Shown here: positions 1 through 9,437 of the stretch, piece after piece
Layout: every line of letters starts with the position of its first letter
Numbering within the stretch: the first letter of the stretch is position 1
Assembly: GCA_001632435.1 (NCBI GenBank)
Contig: KV423918.1
Coordinates: 186,001 to 250,000, forward strand
Direction of reading: 5' to 3'
DNA: 64,000 nucleotides
Source of the DNA: Calocera cornea HHB12733
Taxonomy: Eukaryota > Basidiomycota > Dacrymycetes > Dacrymycetales > Dacrymycetaceae
Program-made: the position numbers and the translations under genes
Notes under the pieces: model-generated
What the model was told of the DNA's origin: nothing
Seen by the model: the letters and a program-made list of their open reading frames with translations, nothing else
Database searches by the model: none

Positions 1-338
1 GAGCGCTACGGGAATTCGTCCCCCCGAGCGCAACCGAACAGGGTTCAAAAACGGTTCAACAGATGAATCTGGAAGGGTCTACGGGCCGCTAAGCAAGCAT
101 CACAGCTCGACTATTCGCTCATCGCCCTGCCACCGCCCACGCAACCGCACGCCTCACTCTGGCAATGATGCACCGCACTGTGGTCGAAATGGCGATACTG
201 TTTGGGCCGTGAAGCGCGCTCTATCCTATCTATTTAACTTATAGCAGGCCACCCTCGCCGCCTCCAGGGTTTGCTCGTAATTCATACCTTCCCCACCTCA
301 GACTGAGACGGGACACTCTAGCCTCATTCGTAGTCAAC

Positions 339-934
339 ATGAAGGTATCTGCTCTCGCGACCCTCCTCTTCGTCGGTGCAGGCGTGTCGGCTTCCGCTGT
401 CTGGCCTCGTGGCTCCTCCGTCCCACGTGAGGCAACGCCTGCGAAGCGTTGGGGTGGACCCTCCGGTCGCTCCCTCGAGCGGTCCGCAGAGTTGACCGCA
501 GTAAGTTCCCAGGCCGCTAGTTGATCAAACGAGGTGACTCATAGCCGTGGGTAGAGGGACCTGGTTTGGGAGGACGACCGTTGCCCCAAGGCGCACAGCG
601 CCTGCGGCGTATCTAGCCCTTGGACCAAGCAAGCCTGGGAGTGCATCGACACTTCCCGTGACCTCGAAAGCTGTGAGCCTGACATGGAACCGCATGAGCT
701 TGTTTTAACGGTGTTGCAGGCGGCGGCTGCGTCTTCGCTCTTCCCGGCCAGCTCGCCACGGGAGTTGACTGCACCAACATCGACGGGGTCGAGGACGTCG
801 CCTGCGTCGAAGGCTTCTGTGCCGTCCATACCTGCCGTGATGGCTATGCTGTGTCCGCTGATGGGCAGTCCTGCGACATCGTGGAAAAGAGGAAGACTGG
901 TCTCCATCAGGCGGCGTCCATCGAAAATTTCTGA
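339..934 (+). CDS. Secreted CPL1-like cysteine-rich protein
   Basis: Predicted three-exon gene (339-500, 555-672, 720-934) encoding about 164 residues. The first 20 residues form a signal peptide (MKVSALATLLF then small residues). The spliced exons 2 and 3 read through a cysteine pattern typical of the fungal CPL1-like domain: CPKAHSACG, a W-x-C-I-D segment, ESCGGC, G-x-DCTNI-x-GVEDVAC, then C-x4-TC-R-x-GY and a final DGQSC. The first acceptor was set at 553-554 because an in-frame stop lies just upstream and the downstream frame restores the cysteine motif. CPL1 was named in Cryptococcus, where it affects capsule and virulence; related proteins are numerous in Agaricomycotina and mostly uncharacterised. 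A paralogue lies at 3687-4501 on the other strand. Secretion and family are well supported; function is unknown. Confidence 0.8.
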
Positions 935-1233
935 TTTGAGGATCTCGGTCGGGAGGCAGGATGGAAGAAAGGATGGAGGGCAATGCAGATAGTTGGACGG
1001 ACCCTCACGAACTCTCACGAGTAGACTTGCTAATTCGTTTTGTATTTGTTGTGCACGATCGAATTCATTTTCTTGTCCGTGATTGAACTGTCCGTCGGGG
1101 CCGCAGACCTTCGGCACGAGTGAAACGTGCGCATTGGACTTGTGCATGGTGAACAGTATCACCTGCGATGAGAGGTGGTATGGTATGAGATTGCCTTGAG
1201 CCGAATGGCGTAGTATACATTGGTGTAGACCGA

Positions 1234-2394
1234 CTAGTGAAACATGCGCAGGAAGGCATAACTGACGTTTGCGACCAGTCCAAGGATAATGGCGACTTGC
1301 ATTCGTCGACTGCATTACTCATCAGCATCCAGATCTGTATTGTTAACACTACCACGTACGAAAAGACAGCGGTCGGAATGAGGTCAGGCAGAGGGGTATC
1401 GGGCTCCAGCTCTCGTTCCGTAAACATCGTTGGGGGAGGCGGCTGGCGCATAAAGTAGAAGGGCATGATTGGGAAGAAGAATCCGGTGAGAAGACCTTGC
1501 AGCGTCGTCATGTACATGCCTTCGCCTTCCGGACCGTCCAGCAGTGGGTCGGCGACAGCCATGGGGTTGTCCATGTCATCTATCCATTGTTCTTCCAACG
1601 CTCGGGCATGCTCCTCAGCTGGGCAATGAAGCATGTCAGAAACCGTATAAGCATATCAGAACTATCATACCATCATCCCCTTCCGGCTCTTCTGATGGTC
1701 GGGCGCCTGGGCGAGACGCGTAGAATTGCTCTCGTACATTGGCGATATCTTCTGGAGTAAAACCGGCATTGGCTAGTCGATCAAAGCCACGTAGAGGGGT
1801 GATTTGTGTCGTCTGTGTGATTGCATCAGCACACAATACAAGCTGATGAAGTTGATGTAGGCACTTGTACGTTCTCCTCCTCCTCGTCCTCCTCGATTTC
1901 AGCTCCTATGCTGCAGTGCAGCCATGCCATCTCCTCATCCTTTACGTCCTTCGTCTTTGTCTTGCCCTTGCTCTTCGCGTCTGCGCCTGAAGCACCGTCT
2001 CCAAGAACCTCCCTCAACTCGCTGGTGAACGCCTGCGGCGCAGCTCGGCGCTGTCGTTCCTCGAGTGTAGCGAGCCAGTCGTAGAGAATAATTCCATCTG
2101 TGAGAAGTCGGCCGGAATAGATAAGCCGTAGCCGCCTGTTCTGTAGTTGAGGTCTGTATTCTCGAATCTTGCAAAACAGGTCAATACGCAGGAGCAAGGA
2201 AATCAGGATGTGATGCACACCTGCCGCTTGACATCGCGAATGGCGTCGCGTTCCTGAATGCGCAACGTCAGGTCGGGCACACCCTCTGTGAACCGGACGG
2301 TTATTGGACGATTTCGGGGCGCTTCTTCAGGTTCGTCTACGGGAGCTGCCCGCTGCTTTCCCCGTGCCTTCTCGCTCATGGGTATAGAGGCCAT
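1234..2394 (-). CDS. DSC3: DSC E3 ubiquitin ligase complex subunit 3-like protein
   Basis: Multi-exon gene starting at the ATG at 2394 (MASIPMSEKARGKQR). The N-terminal half is a ubiquitin-like fold (PITVRFTEGVPDLTLRIQ, then RRLRLIYSGRLLTDG), followed by an acidic linker and a C-terminal part with two hydrophobic segments (LLTGFFFPIMPFYFM and TAVFSYVV, continuing VAIILGLVANVSYAFLRMF). This order matches the fungal DSC3 family (DUF2407), a membrane subunit of the Golgi/endosome Dsc ubiquitin ligase that in yeasts acts in SREBP activation and membrane-protein quality control. Introns at about 2168-2220, 1810-1865 and 1625-1680 are clear. The last intron is inferred at a GTACGT donor within the codons for FSY near 1355, and it restores the frame of the final transmembrane segment. 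The gene is divergent from the SNF8 gene. Confidence 0.82.
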
Positions 2395-2549
2395 GTTGTG
2401 AGCGAGGGAGACGACATGCAGGAGGGCGCGCAAGGGTAGCCGGTCGGACGTGGCTGTCCGCTGCGGCTAGAAGCTTGGCTCCTGCAAGGCTGCTGGTCTG
2501 CCGACCATCTCCTGTCTGTATACCCGGTACATCTACAGCACATACCAAG

Positions 2550-3332
2550 ATGCATAGATTGGGAGGCGCTGGTATTGGCGGCTTACAACGACAAACCCAA
2601 GCATCGCAAGCCTACAAACCGCTCTCCAGCGCCATTTCCCGATCTCAAATCGACGGACTACAACAGCAACTATCAACCTTTCGGGAAGCGCTCACTCGGT
2701 TCGCAAAGGAACATCGGAATGACATTCGCCGCGACCCGGAGTTCCGACAGCAGTTCCAGCGCATGTGCGCTGCAATAGGCGTCGATCCGCTTGCTGGACC
2801 GCGGAAGGGAGGATGGTGGGCCGAGCTCATTGGCTACGGCGACTGGACGTACGAACTGGCGATCCAGATCGTCGAGATCTGTGTCAACACACGCGATATG
2901 AACGGCGGGCTGATCGAAATTGGAGAGGTGCTGAGGATTGTGAGGCGGTTGAGGTCGTTGAGTGGGGAGAACGACTCGGAAGCTGTCAGCGAAGAGGATA
3001 TCGTTCGGAGCGTCCACACGCTCAGCGTGCTCGGCGCCGGATACCAAGTCGTCACCGTCGGCAGCCGGAAGATGCTACGCAGCGTACCCCAGGAACTCGA
3101 CACGGACCAGGCCGCAGTGTTAGAAGTCGCACAAGAAGCCGGCGGCCAAGTGAACGAGGCGGCACTGGTGCTTCGCAAGAAGTGGACATCCGAACGCGCT
3201 CGTACGGCGCTCGACAACATGCTCATGCGCGATGGCTTGTGCTGGATCGACGACCAGGCTGAGGAGGGCATTGTGTACTGGGTACCTAGCGTCATGCTGT
3301 GGGCAGATGATGGAGGTACAGGAGGGTTTTGA
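2550..3332 (+). CDS. SNF8: ESCRT-II subunit VPS22/SNF8
   Basis: Intronless 260-residue ORF from MHRLGGAGIGGL to GGTGGF. The sequence matches the EAP30/SNF8 family along its length: N-terminal MHRLGGAGIG with coiled coil (LQQQLSTFREALTRFAKEH), then FRQQFQRMCAAIGVDPLA, and the two winged-helix repeats (WAELIGYGDWTYELAIQIVE; RARTALDNMLMRDGLCWIDD). Length is normal for the family (230-260 residues). VPS22 forms the ESCRT-II Y-shaped complex with VPS25 and VPS36 on endosomes and sorts ubiquitinated membrane proteins into multivesicular bodies. The start was chosen at 2550 because MHRLGG is the conserved N-terminus; an upstream in-frame extension to 2475 is not family-like. VPS24, another ESCRT gene, lies at 54164-55207. 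Confidence 0.93.
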   Translation: MHRLGGAGIGGLQRQTQASQAYKPLSSAISRSQIDGLQQQLSTFREALTRFAKEHRNDIRRDPEFRQQFQRMCAAIGVDPLAGPRKGGWWAELIGYGDWTYELAIQIVEICVNTRDMNGGLIEIGEVLRIVRRLRSLSGENDSEAVSEEDIVRSVHTLSVLGAGYQVVTVGSRKMLRSVPQELDTDQAAVLEVAQEAGGQVNEAALVLRKKWTSERARTALDNMLMRDGLCWIDDQAEEGIVYWVPSVMLWADDGGTGGF

Positions 3333-3686
3333 GCGGCTCTGCATCCTCGAAATGCATACCTTGAGTGAGCACCTCGCAGCTTGCCTCGTCATTGAAGCTG
3401 AACGCAATGCAGGATCCTACCTCTGGAGCTTGGTCCGATCCTGTTTGAGGATAATCACGAATGAAACAGCAGCGAATCGCACGTCATGGGGCTCCCGCGG
3501 ATCTCATCGGAGTAAAGCGAGCAATAAAGTCCATTGACGAAAACAAAATAAAACGCTACTGTAAAACAACGCGCGAGCCACAAGGAAGATCTGAAGTACT
3601 TGAAAGTGGTGCCTCTACGAAATCAACGGCCGGTCCAGACTATGTTGATTCCGGGAGGGCGATGGACCCGGCTCTTTTCCACAAGC
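3333..3686. other. Intergenic, convergent 3' ends
   Basis: No gene seen. The stretch separates the 3' ends of SNF8 and the minus-strand CPL1-like gene. It contains A-rich tracts near 3540-3570 that could serve the 3' ends of either gene. Confidence 0.5.
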
Positions 3687-4501
3687 CTAATGGCTGCCCG
3701 TCAAGAAGTGATGGCCATGGGTTGCAGCAGCCACGCAGGACGTGCGATCCTCGCTAGGTTCGAATCCATACCGGCAAGAATACACCTCGCAGGTCCCCGC
3801 GCGGCAAGCGACATCCTCGACTTCGGGAATCTCGGTACAGTCCTGGCCGGACGCGTGCTTGTTGAGCAGGCCGACGGTGCAGCCTCCGCATGACTCAAGA
3901 TCCCGCATGGTATCGACGCACTCCCAAGCCGTGCGAGCCCAAGGCGACTGGACGCCGCACAGGGACAAGCCCCAGGGGCATTGAGCGTCGGCCAATGCGA
4001 GGTTTCGCTGTGCCCAACATATTCAGCTGACGTCTACCTGGGATTGCCCTTTCTCACCTTGATCTTGGACGACGGCGTCGGGCTACACTCGTGGTACTTC
4101 CCGGAGGTAATCAGTGCGGTCAGATCGGCGAGCACACCGAGGATGTTCAAGATGTTCAAATCGGCGAGAACAGATGCGTGCGCCTCGATGATAACTGCGC
4201 TGATGGTCAGGCTTCATGATACTCGCAAACGAGGTCAACGTACGTGGCAGGGCGCTCAAACACACGCAAACGTCTACCAATCCGAGAGCAGACAAGATGT
4301 CCGAAAGCCCGGCGTCCACATCAAGGTCGATGTACACGCAAACATCTGCCCGAAGACTCAGCAACACGGTCTGATCACCTGCACCCGGACCATACCAATC
4401 AAAGCCTTCTCCTCCAGTTGGTTCCTGGGCTTCGAAACCGTAAGGGCATTGACGGCAACGAACAGCGCTGAGATGAAAGTAAAGAGCGTAGTGACCTTCA
4501 T
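3687..4501 (-). CDS. Secreted CPL1-like cysteine-rich protein, longer paralogue
   Basis: Gene read from the ATG at 4501 with a signal peptide (MKVTTLFTFISALFVAVNA). A predicted 50-nt intron (GTATGG to GGGCAG) joins it to a middle module with DVCVYIDLDVDAG and DVCVCLSALP, then a hydrophobic helical part (LADLNILNILGVLADLTAL), then the CPL1-like domain: CPWGLSLCG, WARTAWECVDT, ESCGGCTVG, GQDCTEI, GVEDVAC-type spacing (EVEDVAC) and a last TSC. It shares the C-terminal domain with the gene at 339-934 but keeps the central cysteine/helical module that the shorter gene lacks. Probably a secreted or surface protein; no enzymatic function is evident. Exon borders are inferred from frame and splice consensus. 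Confidence 0.75.
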
Positions 4502-5446
4502 GTTGAGAGAGGTCGTTGGTGGGGAGCAAACGTCAAAGCGCTACGAACAGCCTATCCCTCGACACGGCCTGAATTTATTCGGTTCTCGTATGTGATGGAC
4601 GGACTTCTTTCCTTTCCAAACGGACTTTCCCGTGTGTACGTCTGTGATGGCGATAATAGGAAGATGGTCCATCGTACGTTTACACATATGACCGAGCGGC
4701 GGCGGCACCGAGAGGTACCGAGTCAGCGGAACGAGTCCAACAAATTGCAACCCAACCTTCCAATTTTGCTTGATTTCAAGTTGGCCAGAAGCCAAATTTC
4801 ACAGAATATATGACGGCCGTCAGCCACCCGCCATGTTTCACGCTTTTAGAAAGCCTGTGCATCAGGAGCGAAGGGCCTGGGTTCATTGAACGATCGACGT
4901 TCGCTCCCGACGAACGAGGGAAGGGAACATGTCCGAACCCCACCGACGTCTACGTCGTTCCCGCCTACCACTGCCCCGGGCCAAGCGAAAAAAAAAAAAC
5001 AGCAGGCAAGTACTCACCGAGCAGCGGGAATATTGCGTTGCAAGGGCTCTCGGGCCATCGCCGGCTCGGGCTCGCTTCGTTTTTCAGTAGCGAAATGGCG
5101 CCCTCCATCACAGGGGAGCTTCTGGTCTCGATCTTCTTTTGGAACAAGGTTGTGAGGCACGTGACGCGGCTTCGCCCGCACGGGGTCGCCAGGGCCGGGT
5201 TGGGGGCTTCTGGTGCAGGATCAGCGCATCCTCGGCGTTGGATCCCAGCTCCTGTGGACGATCAACAGGCGCCTCAATTCCTCCGCAGCGCGAATTACAT
5301 AGTAGACAAGAAGGCTAGTCCGATGTTTTCCTAGATGACCCAAAACCCTATTCATACAGTAGATCATCCCTGCGCGCGTGTCTAGCGCCGCCCTCAGCCT
5401 CGCCAGCTCGGAGCAGGAGCGGGGCAGGGGCAGGGGCAGGGGCAGG
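4502..5446. other. Intergenic, upstream of CPL1-like gene
   Basis: No convincing gene. Holds the divergent promoter side of the minus-strand CPL1-like gene and the 3' side of the glycosyltransferase gene. Near 5415-5445 there is a short tandem repeat of GGGGCA units just beyond the glycosyltransferase stop. Confidence 0.5.
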
Positions 5447-7732
5447 CTACTCCTCCAGGCCGCGCATCCCCTCGCACCAGGGGGGCTTGAACGCGCCGTG
5501 CTCAAAATGGTATGCCCTGCACCTGACGCTGAACCCGAGGGGGAGGTCGTAGCCCCTCTCGCCCTGGTTGTAGCGGTCGGCGAGGTCGAGGACGTTGGAG
5601 ACCTTTGCGAGGTTGGTCAGGTGCTGGCGGGCGTAGGCGAAGCCGAGCAGCGCCTTCTGCCGCAGGGCGTCCGGGTTGGCTAGCTCGGCGCGCAGGACGG
5701 CGTTGATCTGCTCGATGGGCCAGGAGGCCTTGAGCTCGATCGTGAAGGGGCGGATGTCCCCCTCCTGCTCTGTCGGTATATCCGCGGCGACGACGCACCC
5801 GCTGCACCCGCGCGCACGCGCAGACGTCAGCACGCGTCGCACGAGCAGCAGAAGTGGAGGGAGGGAGGGAGGGAGGGACGCACCTCAGCCACGCCTGCGC
5901 ATACTTCCTGATCATCTTCCTCTCCACCACGCTATCAAACACGCATATCCGCGCCTCCCGCATGCCCTTGGCAAAGTCCTCCCGGATGGCGAGCTGCGGG
6001 CGGTACTGCGGCTGGCCGGACCAGTACGTGGGCGGGACGCCGAGCGTGTAGTCCTCCTCGGGCCGGGCGAGGGTGAACTCGGGCGCGACGTGGTGCCGGA
6101 TGAAGGTGTGCGGGGGCCGCTCCTTGGCCGCGTTAGTGATTGTGGTTCGGAGAGGGTAGAGCAGCCCGTCGTGCCCGAAGACGACCGCGTCGTGGGTCTT
6201 GCTGTGCCAGTCGAGCGGGTAAAAGTCCCATTCGCTGTGCACACACGAACCCACAGGTCAGTCCTCTGCTGTTCTTTGTGCTTGTGGTTGGGGGGGGGGG
6301 GGGGGGGGGGGGGGGGGACGACGCACTTTGCGGAATCGGGGGAATGCCCAAACAGCTGCATCTGCATGCCCGGGTAGAGCCGCCGCAGCCGGTCGTAGTT
6401 GAACACCTCCATCATCTCGAACGCGTACTTGGACATTGTGATCTGCGCGTGTGGTCAGCCTCGTGCTCGCCCTCCTCTCCGCCTGCAAAAGCGACATCTC
6501 CAGCCCTGCCGCCACCGCCCCCACAGGCGCTCATCGGTAGTACAGAAGCTTATCAGAAGCAGCAGCTGCAGCTGCAGCCGCAGAAGCAGAAGCGGGCCAG
6601 AAACCGCCCCCCCCACACAGAAAGGAACCGACCGCGACTCACATTCCCCTGCCACGGGTAGAACCACTGGACACAGCTATGGTCCGGATCGTGGTCGACC
6701 TCCATGTCGTGGTCCTCGAGCCAGACCCAGCGGATCTTGCTGTGGCAGTCGCCGAGCTGGTGCACGAGGAGGGTGCCGCAGCCGGGGGCGTCCATGAGCG
6801 GGTCGGCCTTGTCCTTGAACTCGGAGAATGTCCAGACCTGGGTGCGAAGAGGGTGAGCTGCTGGGGTGCGGGGACGCGCCTGCGCCTATGGCAGCCCGAT
6901 TGCGAGGCTGGGGGAGTGCGGAGGTGGGAGAAAGGGGGACGCACAACATCATAGAACCCGCAGCCCACTGCTCCGCCCTGGCTAAACTCGGTGTTACTCG
7001 CACTGCAGTGCCCGCCCGCGTACGCCTCCACGTCCTCCTCGACCCAATTGCAGCTCGCGGGGGGCAGGACGCGCCGGGCGAGGTTGGCCGAGACGGGGAG
7101 GGCGTCGTCCCAGTCCTGCCAGCCTGGGCCCCAGACGTCGGACACTTCTAGCCCGGGGTGCCGCCGCGCCGCGTCGACGATCTCGTAGAAGACGCTGTTG
7201 GGCCGCTCGAGGTAGTCCGCGTACGCTGCGGGGGGGGTTAGGACTGCGGAGGGGGAAGGGGGAGCGGAGGGGGCGCACTGAGCAGGAAGAGCATGCGCGC
7301 GCGCCGGGCGCGCACGCGCGGGACGTGGTCCCATGGGCTTCGGCCACCCACATCGACGTTCCCCCACCATGGCATCCTGCGCGCGTCGAGCTTTCCCTGC
7401 ACGGCGGCCTGGCCCGGCGGGGGCGGGGGTATCCTGACCCAGCCGCGGTCGAGCGGGTCTGAGGAGAGCTCGAGGTCCATCTCCTCGTCGCCCAGGGTTG
7501 GGGAGCGCGGGTAGGCGAGGTATGAGAATGCGGCGAGGAGGAGGAGGAAGAGGGCGATGAGGAGGCGGGGTGCGCGGGTGAGGCGGCGGTGGAGGGTGAG
7601 GGTGTGGAGGCGGAGGGGGTGGAGCGGGGAGGCGGCGGCGGAGGAGGTGGTGGTGGGGGAGCCATGGGCGTGGGGGTGCTGGGGGAGGGGCGGGGAGGGC
7701 GGGCGGCGCTGCTCCCACGGGTAGGGCGCCAT
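5447..7732 (-). CDS. Probable membrane-anchored glycosyltransferase
   Basis: Multi-exon minus-strand gene starting at 7732 (MAPYPWEQRR). A proline/histidine-rich cytosolic tail is followed by one membrane anchor at about residues 57-74 (RLLIALFLLLLAAFSYLAY), as in type II Golgi enzymes. Downstream exons encode VSDVWGPGWQDWDD, a cysteine-containing segment (ASCNWVEED, GGHCSASN), LGDCHSKIRWVWLEDHD, EVFNYDRLRRLYPG, and a C-terminal part with RICVFDSVVERKMIRKYAQA then SGCVVAADIPTEQEGDI. The last motif resembles the C-terminal donor-binding half of GT1/GT4-like glycosyltransferases, where a glutamate-rich loop contacts the nucleotide sugar. I recognise the fold type but not a named family, so substrate is unknown. 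One intron contains a 28-nt homopolymer tract, another a GGGA microsatellite. Confidence 0.6.
6290..6317. repeat. 28-nt poly(G)/poly(C) tract in an intron
   Basis: Uninterrupted run of 28 G on the plus strand. In the transcribed (minus) sense it is poly(C), and it sits about 10 nt downstream of the 5' splice site of a glycosyltransferase intron. Length is likely unstable and prone to sequencing error. Confidence 0.95.
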
Positions 7733-8441
7733 GGGGTGGGTGTCCTGTGCTGAGGGTGGTGCAGCCCTGTGGCCGGGCTGGATGGGAACGCCCTCACCCT
7801 GGGGCGGTCGCGTTGAGAGGGGCGTGCGGCGGGGTGGGCGCTCAGCAGGCGAGGATACGAGGGCGGGTGGGCGCGGTGGGAGATCAGAGCTGCGTCGAGG
7901 ACGGCGGGACGGGAGCGAGGGAGCACACCGTCTCGGCTCCCAACCTTGTCCCCACCGTGTGCACCCGACCCACCCTTGGCGATATCCTTCCTGCCTCGGC
8001 GTGCCGACCCTGCTTCAGGCCATCGTCCCCCTTCTCACTCCTCACTCGGCACACCCGGCTCGGCGCACACCCAAATCCAGGGGCCGTCAGGGTTCCTTGG
8101 AGACCGCACGATGCCATGGGATGCGAGTGTGATTGCACTCCAGCCCGCCAGGGTGCGGTTGATAGGCCCCTGCGATAATAAAACGTACTTGAATGGAGGT
8201 CGCCCCCCCCCCCCAACTGCAACTTCCCGGCCTACCCCCGCCAGCGGTACAGAGCGACGAACTACAGCCTGCGCACCTCCGAAAAAAAAGCCCCAATCTT
8301 ATCACACCCACGCGCTTTCCGTCGCGCGCGCGGTGCGGGTGCAATCAGCGTCGCCCCGGGCCGCATTCAGTTCCTGTTTCTGACGGTTTTCCAGCGTGCT
8401 GCCGCGACAGGGTGCGGTGTGCCGAGCGCTGAGCGCAAAGC
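7733..8441. other. Intergenic, promoter side of glycosyltransferase gene
   Basis: GC-rich, with several open frames but no family-like protein or consistent splice structure. Contains poly(C) near 8202-8212 and an A run near 8282. I see no gene. Confidence 0.5.
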
Positions 8442-8449
8442 GCACACGA
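8442..8449. repeat. Left target-site duplication
   Basis: GCACACGA, identical to 18240-18247. It directly abuts the left terminal inverted repeat; the preceding C at 8441 also matches, so a 9-bp reading is possible. Confidence 0.8.
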
Positions 8450-8554
8450 GAGGACATCCGAGTTCCGTGACAACATCTCTGCGCCTCTGCACCGTGCAGA
8501 GGCGCAGAGCGCATAGATTAGTAATATACCTCCATTTGGTTCCGTGTCCGCGTC
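8450..8554. repeat. Left terminal inverted repeat of KDZ element
   Basis: Shares with the complement of 18137-18239 the blocks TCCGAGTT-CGTGACAA, CTCTGCGCCTCTGC, GCAGAGCGCA and CCGTGTCCGCGTC in the same order and spacing. Within it, 8479-8511 is a hairpin: CTCTGCGCCTCTGC followed after five bases by its exact complement. Confidence 0.85.
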
Positions 8555-9145
8555 GCCGGCTATCAGGCCGAGAGTCTCAGGGTCACTGATAACCGAATGC
8601 CTCATGCGTCGATATTGGCATTGCTGTCCAACAATGCACATCGCGTCTCTCTGCGCGATGTCCACTTTTCTTTATACAGGCTTTATTTCTTATTTTGGGC
8701 TTGTAAGCATTGAAGAGACTCAAGATAGCCTCGGGCATGCGATTGGGCTGGCCTGGTCTCTTACGGCTGTCCTATCTGGCTATTCCGGGGGTTGTAACTG
8801 TCAACATCCTTGACCTCTTGACGTACTCGCTTTGCGCGGTGTGGACTTGTATCATCGGAGAAGAAATCGTGGAGAGCTTTCTTTTGATGATGACCAGGGA
8901 TCGCTACGGTTCCCGCTTTCCGCTCTACCGGCCAAACGCGCGCCACCCTATCGTTTTTCGTCTTCTTGGCTCCCCGCTTTTCGTTGCTGCTCATCGTCTG
9001 CGTCTTTCAACCCCTTCTTCCGCTACCGTCATCACTCTGCTCACTTGCTACCTCCCACGCCTCTCTCTTTCCTGACGTTCTACACTGCTCGTTTGGGCTG
9101 GAGCTTGGGCGCATCGTGTCCGAGCTCGGGCACCACGGTTGCTGG

Positions 9146-9412
9146 CGCCTCTGGCTTCAACCCCTCCAACTCCAACCCCTCCCATTCCCTCTTCCAGCGC
9201 CTTGGACCTCGACCCCTCCAACTTCATCCCCTCTCCCTTCAACCCCTTCAGCTGCAGCGTCAGCCCCTCCAACTCCAGTGTCTCCGGCTTCAACCCCTCC
9301 AACTCCAGCGCCTCTCCCTCTCCCTCTCCCTCTCCCGCTCCCTCTCCCTCTCCCTCTGGCCTCAACCCCTCCAACTCCAACGGCTCTGGCTTCAACCCCT
9401 CCAACTCCATCC
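9146..9412 (+). repeat. Minisatellite block 1 (leader of zinc-finger gene)
   Basis: Repeats of a 21-bp-type unit GGCTTCAACCCCTCCAACTC mixed with CTCCCT hexamer runs. It ends about 25 bp before the start codon of the downstream gene and is out of frame with it, so it looks like 5' leader sequence. The same repeat recurs at 12102-12545, 15704-15793 and 16527-17153. Confidence 0.9.
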
Positions 9413-9437
9413 CCTCTGCTCGCACTAGCGGCCCACT

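Noticed and set aside
3740..3790. tRNA-like GGTTCGAATCC box
   Set aside because: It is the complement of coding sequence in the CPL1-like gene; no acceptor stem or D-loop around it.
8441..8449. 9-bp rather than 8-bp target duplication
   Set aside because: The extra C matches on both sides, but the inverted repeats align in register only with the 8-bp reading; the ninth base can be chance.
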